Shown here: positions 49,063 to 57,289 of the stretch, in pieces
Layout of the letters: the number at the start of each line of letters is the position of its first letter
Numbering within the stretch: the stretch's first letter is position 1
Source: Avanaerovorax sp964442135
GTDB lineage: Bacteria; Bacillota; Clostridia; Peptostreptococcales; Anaerovoracaceae
Direction of reading: 5' to 3'
Length of the DNA stretch: 58,296 nucleotides
Assembly (NCBI GenBank): GCA_964442135.1
Contig: CAYTYN010000005.1
Span: 1-58,296, forward strand
Translations under genes and position numbers: made by a program
Notes under the pieces: generated by a model
The model's database searches: none
What the model saw: the letters and a program-made list of their open reading frames with translations, nothing else
Told to the model about the DNA's origin: nothing

Positions 49063-50391
49063 TCATTCCTTTTCTCTGCGCCGCCTTTTCCAGTCCTTTA
49101 TATAGGAAAGGCGTTCCTTATATTTCCCCTCTAACCCTTGGTCTGTAGGCTCGTAGTAAACTCTGCCTCTCAGGGAGTCGGGGAGACACTCCATAGCCGT
49201 AAGCTTTTCCTCAGTGTCATGGGCGTAGATATAGCCCTCACCGTATTTCAAATCCTTCATGAGCCGGGTAGGGGCGTTCCTGATGATGAGGGGAACAGGC
49301 TCGCTCAAGGTGTTCAAAGCGTCGTCCTTTGCCCGATTATAGGCCGTCTCCATGGCGTTGGACTTCGGCGCCATGGCCAAGTATATCACAGCGTGGGTCA
49401 GGTTTACGGTGCACTCGGGCATGCCGATAAAATGACAGGCCTGATATGCGGCTACGGCTATCTCAAGAGCACGGGAGTCGGCAAGACCTACGTCCTCGCT
49501 GGCAAACCGAACGACCCGTCTTGCCACGTACAGAGGATCTTCTCCCGCCTCCAGCATTCTGGCCAGCCAGTAGACTGCGGCGTCGGGGTCTGAGTTTCTC
49601 ATGGACTTATGAAGGGCGGAAATTATGTTATAGTGCTCCTCTCCGTTCTTGTCGTATAAGAGAGATTTAGTAGACAGGCACTGGGTAAGGACGTCTTTGG
49701 TTACGGCTGTTCCGCCCCCTTCCAGAGGCTCGCCGTTGAGCACCGCCATTTCCAATGTGGAAAGAGCCGTCCTGGCGTCTCCGTTTGCGAACTCGGCGAT
49801 GATCCTGAGGGCGTTTTCGTCTATCCGAATCCTTTGGTCTCCGAACCCGAGAGGATTCTCTACCGCCCGAGAGAGGAGCTTCGTCAGATCCTCCACGGTA
49901 AGGCCGTGAAGGACGAACACCTTACATCGGGAGAGAAGAGCGCTGTTAACCTCAAAGGAGGGGTTTTCAGTGGTGGCTCCTATGAGGATTATGCTGCCCT
50001 TTTCCACGAAGGGGAGAAAGGCGTCCTGCTGGGCCTTGTTAAAACGATGGATCTCGTCTACGAAGACTATAGTCCTCCGGCCGGTAAAGCCGTCATCGTC
50101 GGCCTGCTTCATGACCTGCCGTATCTCCTTGATGCTGCCGGTAACTGCGGAAAAGTCCATGAACCGGGATCTGGTATGACCGGCGATAATCCTGGCAAGG
50201 GTAGTCTTTCCCACTCCGGGAGGTCCCCAGAATATCATGGAGCAGATTCGATCCTCCTCGATGAGCCTTCTCAGAACCTTTCCCTCACCTAAGAGGTGCT
50301 CCTGGCCTACGAACTCATTTAAGGTGCGGGGTCGGACTCGGGCGGCCAAAGGCTGCTCCATAGGGTTTTCAAAAAATGACATCTGCTTCAT
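49063..50391 (-). CDS. rarA: replication-associated recombination ATPase RarA (MgsA)
   Basis: AAA+ ATPase acting at stalled replication forks. 442 residues. PRTLNEFVGQEHLLGEGKVLRR near 22, Walker A GPPGVGKTTLARIIAG near 57, VFVDEIHRFNKAQQDAFLP near 109 (Walker B), LIGATTENPSFEVNSALLSRC near 137, and the C-terminal MgsA domain with KSMRNSDPDAAVYWLARMLEAGEDP. Full length. Confidence 0.96.
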   Translation of the reverse strand: MKQMSFFENPMEQPLAARVRPRTLNEFVGQEHLLGEGKVLRRLIEEDRICSMIFWGPPGVGKTTLARIIAGHTRSRFMDFSAVTGSIKEIRQVMKQADDDGFTGRRTIVFVDEIHRFNKAQQDAFLPFVEKGSIILIGATTENPSFEVNSALLSRCKVFVLHGLTVEDLTKLLSRAVENPLGFGDQRIRIDENALRIIAEFANGDARTALSTLEMAVLNGEPLEGGGTAVTKDVLTQCLSTKSLLYDKNGEEHYNIISALHKSMRNSDPDAAVYWLARMLEAGEDPLYVARRVVRFASEDVGLADSRALEIAVAAYQACHFIGMPECTVNLTHAVIYLAMAPKSNAMETAYNRAKDDALNTLSEPVPLIIRNAPTRLMKDLKYGEGYIYAHDTEEKLTAMECLPDSLRGRVYYEPTDQGLEGKYKERLSYIKDWKRRRREKE

Positions 50392-50405
50392 GACCGTACC
50401 TACAA

Positions 50406-50440
50406 CTTAAAATGCCGCCCGGCCAATGAACCGGGCAGCC
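50406..50440 (-). terminator. terminator after the BI-1 family gene
   Basis: GCCCGG/CCGGGC (50417-50422, 50431-50436) forms a 6-bp stem on the minus strand, followed by GGCATTTT. It lies between the BI-1 gene and rarA. Confidence 0.55.
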
Positions 50441-50458
50441 GTGAAAAACAGATTCGAG

Positions 50459-51145
50459 TTATTTTTTCTTTCCGAAGAGAGCCAGCATTCTGATGAAAAT
50501 ATTGATGAAGTCAAGATAGAGCTGCATGGCAAAGTAGATATGCGCCTTGCTGACATCGTAATAACCGTAGTTCTGGGTATTCTTCAGCCTGTTCACATCG
50601 TAGATGGTGATGGCTAAGAACAGAGTCAGCACTCCCGCGTCTACGAGCATCTGAGTGAAGGTGCTCTTTAAGATAAACGCATTGAAGAGCTCCAAGACTA
50701 TGAAGGCTATGAGAAATACCATCAGGTAAGGTCTCCAGCCTGTAAAGTCGCTTTTCGAGTTATAGCCTATGAGGCCTAAGGCTCCGAAGGCGACAGCCGC
50801 TACCGCGAAGAGCATTACTATGGAGCCCAGATCGTACAGCACGAATATGCAGGAAAATACTATGCCGGTAATTGAAGCGTAGATCACGTAGAGCAGAGTA
50901 ACCACGGCGGCGGGAAGCCTTCTGAACATAAAACTGAACACCATGACGGCCGCCAGCTCAACTATCAAAAGCACGGAAAACATGCCGGTGTAATACACCC
51001 TTATCCAAAGACCGGAGGCGTACGTGAACCAAGCCAAGCCGCCGGAAATCAGCATTCCGATAAACATCCACAAAAAGCTCTTTCCTAAAAGCTTATTGCT
51101 TCCTATACCGCTGTAGCTTCCTGCGGTATCCATATAGTTATTCAT
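50459..51145 (-). CDS. Bax inhibitor-1/YccA-family membrane protein
   Basis: 228 residues with seven hydrophobic segments. The late TIYDVNRLKNTQNYG and the C-terminal AMQLYLDFINIFIRMLALFG are hallmarks of the BI-1/LFG/YccA family, pH-sensitive calcium-leak-type proteins of uncertain bacterial role. RBS AAAGGAGAG precedes the start at 51145. Confidence 0.92.
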   Translation of the reverse strand: MNNYMDTAGSYSGIGSNKLLGKSFLWMFIGMLISGGLAWFTYASGLWIRVYYTGMFSVLLIVELAAVMVFSFMFRRLPAAVVTLLYVIYASITGIVFSCIFVLYDLGSIVMLFAVAAVAFGALGLIGYNSKSDFTGWRPYLMVFLIAFIVLELFNAFILKSTFTQMLVDAGVLTLFLAITIYDVNRLKNTQNYGYYDVSKAHIYFAMQLYLDFINIFIRMLALFGKKK

Positions 51146-51201
51146 GAACCATCTCTCCTTTCAAAGTTCCTCTTCTTATATGGCGGGATCCCGACGGACC
51201 C

Positions 51202-52638
51202 TCATTCTTCGATCATATATTCTTTTATGAGCTTATCCTTAACGTCCCAGAGCTTCTGGGAAAGATCGACGTAGTAGGTCTGAGGGTTTTCGAACCTCAG
51301 GGTCTCATCCCAAAGGGTGTCCACCTGCGCCTTACAGTATTCCTTCACAGTCTCTACGTCCGGCTCGTCATAGACCAGACGCCCTTTGTCAAAGAGCTGT
51401 ACTCTCAGGTTTCTGGCGTAGAAGTTGCAGAGCTTCTTTCTCTTCCATGTAGCGTCGGGATCGAAGATCTCGTATCCGTCCGTCTCGGGGATGGTCTCGC
51501 CGTCTAAGGTCATCACGTCGGCAAGAGCCTTGCCGGTGGTTTTATCGTAAAGCCTGTACAGAGTCTTAAATCCCGGATTGGTGATCTTGCCCACGTTCTC
51601 GGAGAGCTTTATCTTAGGAATGATCTCTCCGTTCTGTTCCAGGGCGGTCAGCTTATATACGCCTCCGAACACAGGCTCGGACTTAGCCGTTATCAACCTT
51701 TCCCCGACGCCGAAATTATCTATCCGGGCTCCCTCCAGGATAACGTCCCTGATGATGTATTCGTCCAGGGAATTGGAAACGGTGATGGTGCATTCCTCGA
51801 GACCCGCCTCGTCCAGCATCATTCTGGCCTTCCTGGTCAGATAGGTAATGTCGCCGCTGTCGATTCTAATGCCCATCTTAGCCGGCTTCATCTCCTTAAA
51901 TACCCTGATAGCCGCAGGCACCCCCGATTTCAACACGTTATAGGTGTCCACCAGGAGAACGCAGTTATCCGGATAGATCTCGGCGTATTTCTTAAACGCC
52001 TCGTATTCGGAAGGAAACATCTGAACCCAGCTGTGAGCCATGGTTCCCAATGCGGAGATGCCGTAGTCCCTGTCGGCGATGGTGCAGGCTGTCCCTGCGC
52101 ACCCGGCGATGTAGGCGGCTCTCGCTCCGTATATGGCGGCGGCGGCGCCGTGAGCCCTCCTGGTGCCGAACTCCATGACCGGACGGCCCCTGGCCGCTCT
52201 CACTATCCTGTTAGCCTTAGTGGCGATGAGGCATTGGTGATTGATGGTGAGGAGTATCATAGTCTCGACGAACTGAGCCTGGATGACAGGCCCTCTTACG
52301 GTGACTATGGGCTCCTGCGGGAAAATAGGCGTCCCTTCGGGAACGGCCCATACGTCGCAGGTGAACTTAAAGTCCCTCAGATAAGTGAGGAAATCTTCGC
52401 AGAACAGTTCCTTCTCCCTGAGATATTCTATATCCTCGTCGGTAAACGAAAGATTGTCCAGGTAGTCTATAAGCTGGCTCACTCCCGCCATTATGGCGTA
52501 TCCTCCGTGGTCGGGCACCGACCTGAAGAACATGTCAAAGTAAGCGATCTCGTCCACTTTACCCGACTGAAAGTACCCGTTGGCCATGGTGATCTCGTAG
52601 AAATCCGTCAGCATAGTCAGGTTCTTGGATTTTAACAT
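51202..52638 (-). CDS. pncB: nicotinate phosphoribosyltransferase
   Basis: Salvages nicotinate to NaMN for NAD synthesis. 478 residues. LTMLTDFYEITMANGYF at the start, MEFGTRRAHGAAAAIYGARAAYIAG near 166, a GTMAHSWVQMFPSE segment near 208, and GIRIDSGDITYLTRKARMML near 269 define the family. The ATG at 52638 gives the conserved N-terminus and has AGGAGA 12 bases upstream; an in-frame ATG at 52665 has no ribosome site. Confidence 0.95.
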   Translation of the reverse strand: MLKSKNLTMLTDFYEITMANGYFQSGKVDEIAYFDMFFRSVPDHGGYAIMAGVSQLIDYLDNLSFTDEDIEYLREKELFCEDFLTYLRDFKFTCDVWAVPEGTPIFPQEPIVTVRGPVIQAQFVETMILLTINHQCLIATKANRIVRAARGRPVMEFGTRRAHGAAAAIYGARAAYIAGCAGTACTIADRDYGISALGTMAHSWVQMFPSEYEAFKKYAEIYPDNCVLLVDTYNVLKSGVPAAIRVFKEMKPAKMGIRIDSGDITYLTRKARMMLDEAGLEECTITVSNSLDEYIIRDVILEGARIDNFGVGERLITAKSEPVFGGVYKLTALEQNGEIIPKIKLSENVGKITNPGFKTLYRLYDKTTGKALADVMTLDGETIPETDGYEIFDPDATWKRKKLCNFYARNLRVQLFDKGRLVYDEPDVETVKEYCKAQVDTLWDETLRFENPQTYYVDLSQKLWDVKDKLIKEYMIEE

Positions 52639-52836
52639 CTTAGATATTCTCCTGTTCCGGCGCATTGAACAGCGCCTTGCAGAGTATTATACCACACATT
52701 GTGAATAATTACCCCATAATTTTATGATTTGTGACGGCTTTATGGACATTTATACCCAAAATACGTATGGCGCTTACGGCAAAACCATGGTAGAATATTA
52801 CAACTGACGCAGTTGGTGCAGTATGGAAAGGATAGA

Positions 52837-53559
52837 ATGACTGATCTGTTTATAATCACCGTAAAGTGTTTGGGAGCGATTTTGGCGGCAGTCTTTGCGG
52901 GAAACGGGGCGGTATACTTCTTCAACAAAATGCCTCCCTCCTGGCTCACAGACTACGGACAGAAGCCTTCGGAGGAGCTTTCGGATCCCTTCACCCAAAG
53001 GGTGAAGAGTTATCCGTGGAAGCTGATTTTCACCATGCTTTTTGCGGTTCTTTACATAAGGCTGGTCATGGAAGGCATGGCTTTGGCCGTGGCCGGAGGC
53101 TGTATTCTCTGGCTCCTTCTGGAGATGTCCATAGCCGACGTGAAATACAGGATCATTCCGGATCAGCTTATAATACTCTTGGCGGTAAGCGGCATAGGGC
53201 TGATACCCTTTCGAGGCGGCTGGTGGGACTGCCTTTCAGGCGTCCTCGTAGGCTTCGGATTCACGGCCGCTATGGCTCTGCTGGGGAGGCTGACCTACAG
53301 GAGAGATACTGTAGGGGGAGGAGACATAAAGCTGTTTTCCGCTCTCGGACTGGTCTGCGGGCCCGGTGGAATTACCCTGGTGTTTATGATGACGGCTCTT
53401 TTAAGCGCCGCCCACGCGGTGCTCCTTTTGGCGACGAAAAAGGTGAAGAGGACTGACACCATAGCCATGGCTCCTTACATAGCCGTATCGGCGGGAATAT
53501 ACATAGTCTTCCTCTACGGCAGAGAGGGCAGCCTTCTTCGGGGACTTTTAAGCTTTTAA
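52837..53559 (+). CDS. A24-family prepilin peptidase
   Basis: 240-residue polytopic membrane aspartic protease. The two catalytic Asp are in SIADVKYRIIPD near 102 and GGGDIKLFSALGL near 165, both preceding transmembrane helices. The N-terminal N-methyltransferase domain of full-length PilD is absent and no cysteine motif is present. ATG 52837 has GGAAAGG upstream. No pilin or secretion genes are in the window, so its substrates are elsewhere. The 198 bases before it are a divergent spacer with pncB; only weak promoter-like hexamers are visible there. Confidence 0.9.
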   Translation: MTDLFIITVKCLGAILAAVFAGNGAVYFFNKMPPSWLTDYGQKPSEELSDPFTQRVKSYPWKLIFTMLFAVLYIRLVMEGMALAVAGGCILWLLLEMSIADVKYRIIPDQLIILLAVSGIGLIPFRGGWWDCLSGVLVGFGFTAAMALLGRLTYRRDTVGGGDIKLFSALGLVCGPGGITLVFMMTALLSAAHAVLLLATKKVKRTDTIAMAPYIAVSAGIYIVFLYGREGSLLRGLLSF

Positions 53560-53565
53560 TTTATT

Positions 53566-53574
53566 TGATATAAT
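53566..53574 (+). promoter_or_regulatory. extended -10 promoter for truA
   Basis: TGA followed by a perfect TATAAT (53569-53574), 28 bases before truA and just after the prepilin peptidase stop. Confidence 0.55.
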
Positions 53575-53601
53575 GGACAGACTGAGGAATAAGTAGATGC
53601 C

Positions 53602-54393
53602 ATGAAGAGAAACGTGCTTCTGACCATAGAATACGAGGGAACGGATTTCTACGGATGGCAAAGACAGCCCCGGGTGAGAACGGTTCAAGGGGAGATAGAA
53701 CGTGTGCTGTCGGTCATATGCGCCTGCGATATCGAAATTGACGGGGTCAGCAGAACCGACGCCGGGGTTCACGCCCTGGATCAAAAGGCTACCTTCGCGG
53801 CGGATTTTGCCATACCGGTGGAGCGAATAGCCCGGGCGGCCAACAGCCTTTTAGACGGGGGAAAGAGGCCGGCGAAGCAGCCCTCGGACGTAAGGATAGT
53901 GAGCGCGCACCAGGTTCCGGAGAGCTTTCACGCCAGGTTCAGCGCCGTAGGAAAGACCTACAGATACGTCATAAACAACAGTCCGATACCGGATATCTTC
54001 ATGAGAAACAGGTGCTACCACGTGCAGCAGCCTTTGGACGTGGAGGCCATGAGAGAGGCAGCGGCCTTTGTCCGGGGAACACGGGATTTCGCCGCTTTTC
54101 AGGCGGCGGGAGGAAACCCCGGGCAGACCACGGTGAGGACGGTAAAAAGCCTTGAAATTAAAGGCGAGCCGAAAGACTACATAACAGTGGAGATAACCGG
54201 CGACGGTTTTTTATATAACATGGTCAGGATCATAGCGGGGACCTTGGTAGACGTAGGACTGGGAAGAATGGCCCCGTCCTCCATGGAGGCTGTGATCTCG
54301 TCCAGGGACAGGACGAAAGCCGGACACACCGCTCCGGCCGGAGGACTTTATCTCCTTAAGGTTTACTACGACCCGGAAGAAATGAGAGGATAG
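53602..54393 (+). CDS. truA: tRNA pseudouridine(38-40) synthase
   Basis: 263 residues. The catalytic Asp lies in SRTDAGVHALDQKATF near 50; YEGTDFYGWQRQP and the late GDGFLYNMVRIIAGTL are also diagnostic. Modifies uridines in the anticodon stem-loop. Ile codons by hand count: 11 ATA of 17, the resident pattern. comEB starts 1 base after the stop. Confidence 0.96.
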   Translation: MKRNVLLTIEYEGTDFYGWQRQPRVRTVQGEIERVLSVICACDIEIDGVSRTDAGVHALDQKATFAADFAIPVERIARAANSLLDGGKRPAKQPSDVRIVSAHQVPESFHARFSAVGKTYRYVINNSPIPDIFMRNRCYHVQQPLDVEAMREAAAFVRGTRDFAAFQAAGGNPGQTTVRTVKSLEIKGEPKDYITVEITGDGFLYNMVRIIAGTLVDVGLGRMAPSSMEAVISSRDRTKAGHTAPAGGLYLLKVYYDPEEMRG

Positions 54394-54394
54394 C

Positions 54395-54865
54395 ATGTAC
54401 ACACGCAGCAGCCGCCCGGACTGGGATGATTACTTCATGTCGGTGGCGGAGCTTACCGCCCGGCGATCCACCTGCCTAAGACGCCAGGTGGGCGCCGTCA
54501 TAGTAAAGGACAGGCATATTATAGCTACAGGCTACAACGGCGCGCCTCGGGGAATCACTCACTGTGACGAAAGGGGAGGATGCCTCAGGGAAAGGCTGAA
54601 GGTGCCGTCAGGACAGCGACACGAGCTTTGCATGGCCCTCCACGCCGAGCAAAACGCCATAATTCAGGCGGCGACCCTGGGTCAGAGCATAGAGGGAGCC
54701 GCCATCTACATAACCAATCAACCCTGCGTCATCTGCGCCAAGATGATAATAAACGCAGGGATAGAGCGGATAGTCGTAAAGGAGGGATACCCCGATGAAA
54801 TGTCGGTGGAGATCCTGGCTGAGGCCGGTCTCAGGATAGTAATGCTTAAAGACCGGCAGCAGTAA
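54395..54865 (+). CDS. comEB: dCMP deaminase family protein ComEB
   Basis: 156 residues. The zinc/catalytic motifs are complete: HAEQNAI near 89 (His-Ala-Glu) and NQPCVICAKMIINAGI near 109 (two Cys). GYNGAPRGITHCDE near 48 is typical of deoxycytidylate deaminases, which supply dUMP for thymidylate synthesis. Placed between truA and tagO. Confidence 0.94.
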   Translation: MYTRSSRPDWDDYFMSVAELTARRSTCLRRQVGAVIVKDRHIIATGYNGAPRGITHCDERGGCLRERLKVPSGQRHELCMALHAEQNAIIQAATLGQSIEGAAIYITNQPCVICAKMIINAGIERIVVKEGYPDEMSVEILAEAGLRIVMLKDRQQ

Positions 54866-54893
54866 TGACAGACGGAACCGATCAGGAGTTAGT

Positions 54894-56084
54894 ATGGAAA
54901 TCACACTTCGCAACGTTTTAATAGTGCTGGGGGTGGCGATGGCGATATCCTTCGCAGTAACCCCTTTGAGCATCAAGATCGCGCATAAAATAGGCGCCAT
55001 GGATGTGCCCAAGGATAACAGGCGCATGCACAGGCGGGCCATACCCAGGTTCGGAGGCATGGCCATCTTCGCCGGCACCATGATAACCATAGCCATCTTC
55101 CAGTGGCAGGATCCGAAGATGCGCATAGCCATGCTGGGCGGTGGACTGATCTACGCTGTCGGCGTAGCGGACGACCTTAAGAACATCCACGCGGGAGTGA
55201 AGTTCGCCCTGGAGACAGCCGTTGCCATTATGGTTTACGCCATGGGCATAAGAATCAGCATAATAAACAATTACTTCGGGACGGGAAACTGGATCCTCAG
55301 CGACGCCATTTGCTTTATAATCACCGTCCTTTGGATAGTGGGCATAACCAACACCATAAACCTTATAGACGGCTTAGACGGTCTGGCGGCGGGGACGTCG
55401 GCCATTGCGGCTCTCTGCATTGCCTATGTGGCATACATTCACGGGGATACCTACGGAATGACTACAGTCTGCATAGCCATGCTGGCGTTGGCAGGCTCCT
55501 GTATAGGCTTTCTGCCCTTTAATTTTTCGCCGGCTAAGACCTTCATGGGCGACGGGGGAGCACTGTTCCTGGGCTTTATGATATCGGTTCTCTCGGTCAT
55601 AGGCCCTCTCAGAAGGTCCACGGTCATAGCCGTAGTAGTGCCTGTGGTGGTGCTGGCTATACCTATCTTCGATACGTCCTTCGCCATAGTGAGGCGGATA
55701 GTAAACCGCCAGCCTATAATGGAGGCGGACAAGGGCCACCTCCACCACCGTCTCATGGATGCCGGATACGGACAGAGGCGGGCGGTGCTCATGCTCTACG
55801 GAAACAGCGCCATAATGGGTATGGCGGCGGTGCTCATAAGCCGTGAGCTTTACAAGGACGCCCTCGCTCTGGTCATTATAGCGACCATATATCTTTACGT
55901 ATTTCTCACCGATCCCAACCACAAGATGCCTCAAATCAAGGCGGTGAATATCGCCAAGGAAGAAAAGCGGAATAAGAACAGGTCAGGTGACAGAGAGCCT
56001 GATAAGGAACTCCTGAAGGAAAAAACCGCCGAACCGGAAAAGCCGGACGACGGTGAAAAGGTTCATGAAAAGGTTCGTATATAA
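54894..56084 (+). CDS. tagO: undecaprenyl-phosphate GlcNAc-1-phosphate transferase (TagO/WecA family)
   Basis: 396-residue polytopic enzyme that starts teichoic acid or polysaccharide synthesis on undecaprenyl phosphate. Cytosolic-face motifs: VPKDNRRMHRRAIPRFGGMAI near 39, VADDLKN near 93 (Asp pair), NTINLIDGLDGLAAGTS near 151, and DKGHLHHRLMDAG near 281. The tail from about 345 is Lys/Glu-rich and variable. The downstream ATP-grasp gene at 57290 may relate to the same envelope polymers. Confidence 0.92.
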   Translation: MEITLRNVLIVLGVAMAISFAVTPLSIKIAHKIGAMDVPKDNRRMHRRAIPRFGGMAIFAGTMITIAIFQWQDPKMRIAMLGGGLIYAVGVADDLKNIHAGVKFALETAVAIMVYAMGIRISIINNYFGTGNWILSDAICFIITVLWIVGITNTINLIDGLDGLAAGTSAIAALCIAYVAYIHGDTYGMTTVCIAMLALAGSCIGFLPFNFSPAKTFMGDGGALFLGFMISVLSVIGPLRRSTVIAVVVPVVVLAIPIFDTSFAIVRRIVNRQPIMEADKGHLHHRLMDAGYGQRRAVLMLYGNSAIMGMAAVLISRELYKDALALVIIATIYLYVFLTDPNHKMPQIKAVNIAKEEKRNKNRSGDREPDKELLKEKTAEPEKPDDGEKVHEKVRI

Positions 56085-56119
56085 GGAAAAGCAGATCGCA
56101 GGTTATTGCGCGCCTTCGC

Positions 56120-57028
56120 TCAGATCATTATGCTGCCTTCGGCCAGGATCACGGCTCTGCCGCCGACTCTTATGCGGCAGCCTTCTTTCCCGGCTTTAAT
56201 GTCGGTGAGGATAACCGACGGCCTGCCCATCTTTTCCCCTTGAATAATTCGGCAGGATACAGGCTCTTCCCCGCCGGATACATCTTCGGGGAGAATGCCG
56301 TTCAGGTAGAAGTAGTAAGTCAAAGCCCCGTTGGAGGTGCCTGTAGCGGCTTCCTCGTCTATGTCGTAGAGAGGGGCGAAATTTCTGCAATGGGCGGTGG
56401 CGTCACCACAGTTCACTGTAAAGGCGTGAACGCCGGTGACCTTATACTCCTCTGACAGCCGAGACAGAGCCTTCATGTCCGGATTCAGCGCGGACAGTTC
56501 CTCCAGGCTCCCTACAGGCATCATAATGTCAGGAAGGCCTGTGGAGATTATCTGCGGCTTCAGTCCGTGGAAATCCCCGGGGTCTTTTTCGTAGCCCATA
56601 ACCTCATATAGCCTTTTAACAGCGTCAGGCTCTGTTATACTTCCTAAATTCTGCGGCGTTGCCATGTCCATCATGACGAAGCCGTCCTTTATTTCGATGT
56701 TAAGATCGCCTGCGACGGTGCGGTTTACGCAGGAGCAGTTCTCCGAAAGAAGTCCGGCCTTGACAAGGCAGACAAAGGAGGCTATGGTGGCGTGACCGCA
56801 AAGATCCACCTCTCCCGCCGGTGTAAAGTAGCGTATCTGAAAATTCCTGTTCTCTCCCGTCCCTCCCGGCGTCTTGATGAAGGCGGTCTCGGAGTATCTC
56901 AGCTCCGCGGCGGTTTTTACCATGGTCTCCTCCGAAGGAAAATCCCTGTCCTCGTCCAGTATGACCACTCCTGCGGGATTGCCTCCGAACAGGGAATCGG
57001 TAAACCCGTCGGCAATGTAGAATTTCAT
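56120..57028 (-). CDS. PhzF-family isomerase/epimerase
   Basis: 302 residues, two-domain diaminopimelate-epimerase-like fold. ADGFTDSLFGGNPAGVVIL near 4, the general-acid Glu in ELRYSETAFI near 42, PAGEVDLCGHATIASF near 69, and the late GTSNGALTYYFY are conserved. Substrate unknown; PhzF relatives isomerise or epimerise small acids. Convergent with tagO, 35 bases apart. Confidence 0.93.
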   Translation of the reverse strand: MKFYIADGFTDSLFGGNPAGVVILDEDRDFPSEETMVKTAAELRYSETAFIKTPGGTGENRNFQIRYFTPAGEVDLCGHATIASFVCLVKAGLLSENCSCVNRTVAGDLNIEIKDGFVMMDMATPQNLGSITEPDAVKRLYEVMGYEKDPGDFHGLKPQIISTGLPDIMMPVGSLEELSALNPDMKALSRLSEEYKVTGVHAFTVNCGDATAHCRNFAPLYDIDEEAATGTSNGALTYYFYLNGILPEDVSGGEEPVSCRIIQGEKMGRPSVILTDIKAGKEGCRIRVGGRAVILAEGSIMI

Positions 57029-57289
57029 TAAAACACCTCCCTGTCTCGAATCCGCCTGAAGGCGTCTAAACGCCCTCAGCAGGGTTTATATTTCGTTTCT
57101 GATATTTTATACCCCACAGGTTTTTTTTTCAAGGAATTTATCCATTGCAGGAATTTTGATGGCAATGTGTAGAAGAACATGATACAATAAACTTCGTATG
57201 GGATAAAAAACGGATAATAGATAATAAGTCCGAAGGAAGTCATTTCCGGACTTTTGCGCGATATACCTTAAAGATGGGGGAGGATGCGG
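57029..57289. other. divergent intergenic region with one hairpin
   Basis: 261 bases between the divergent phzF and ATP-grasp genes. AAGTCC/GGACTT (57226-57231, 57248-57253) with an inner GGAA/TTCC forms a hairpin followed by TTTTG, so it may act as an attenuator in the leader of the ATP-grasp gene. TACAAT at 57183-57188 could be a -10, but no matching -35 at 17 bases was found. Nothing else is visible. Confidence 0.4.
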
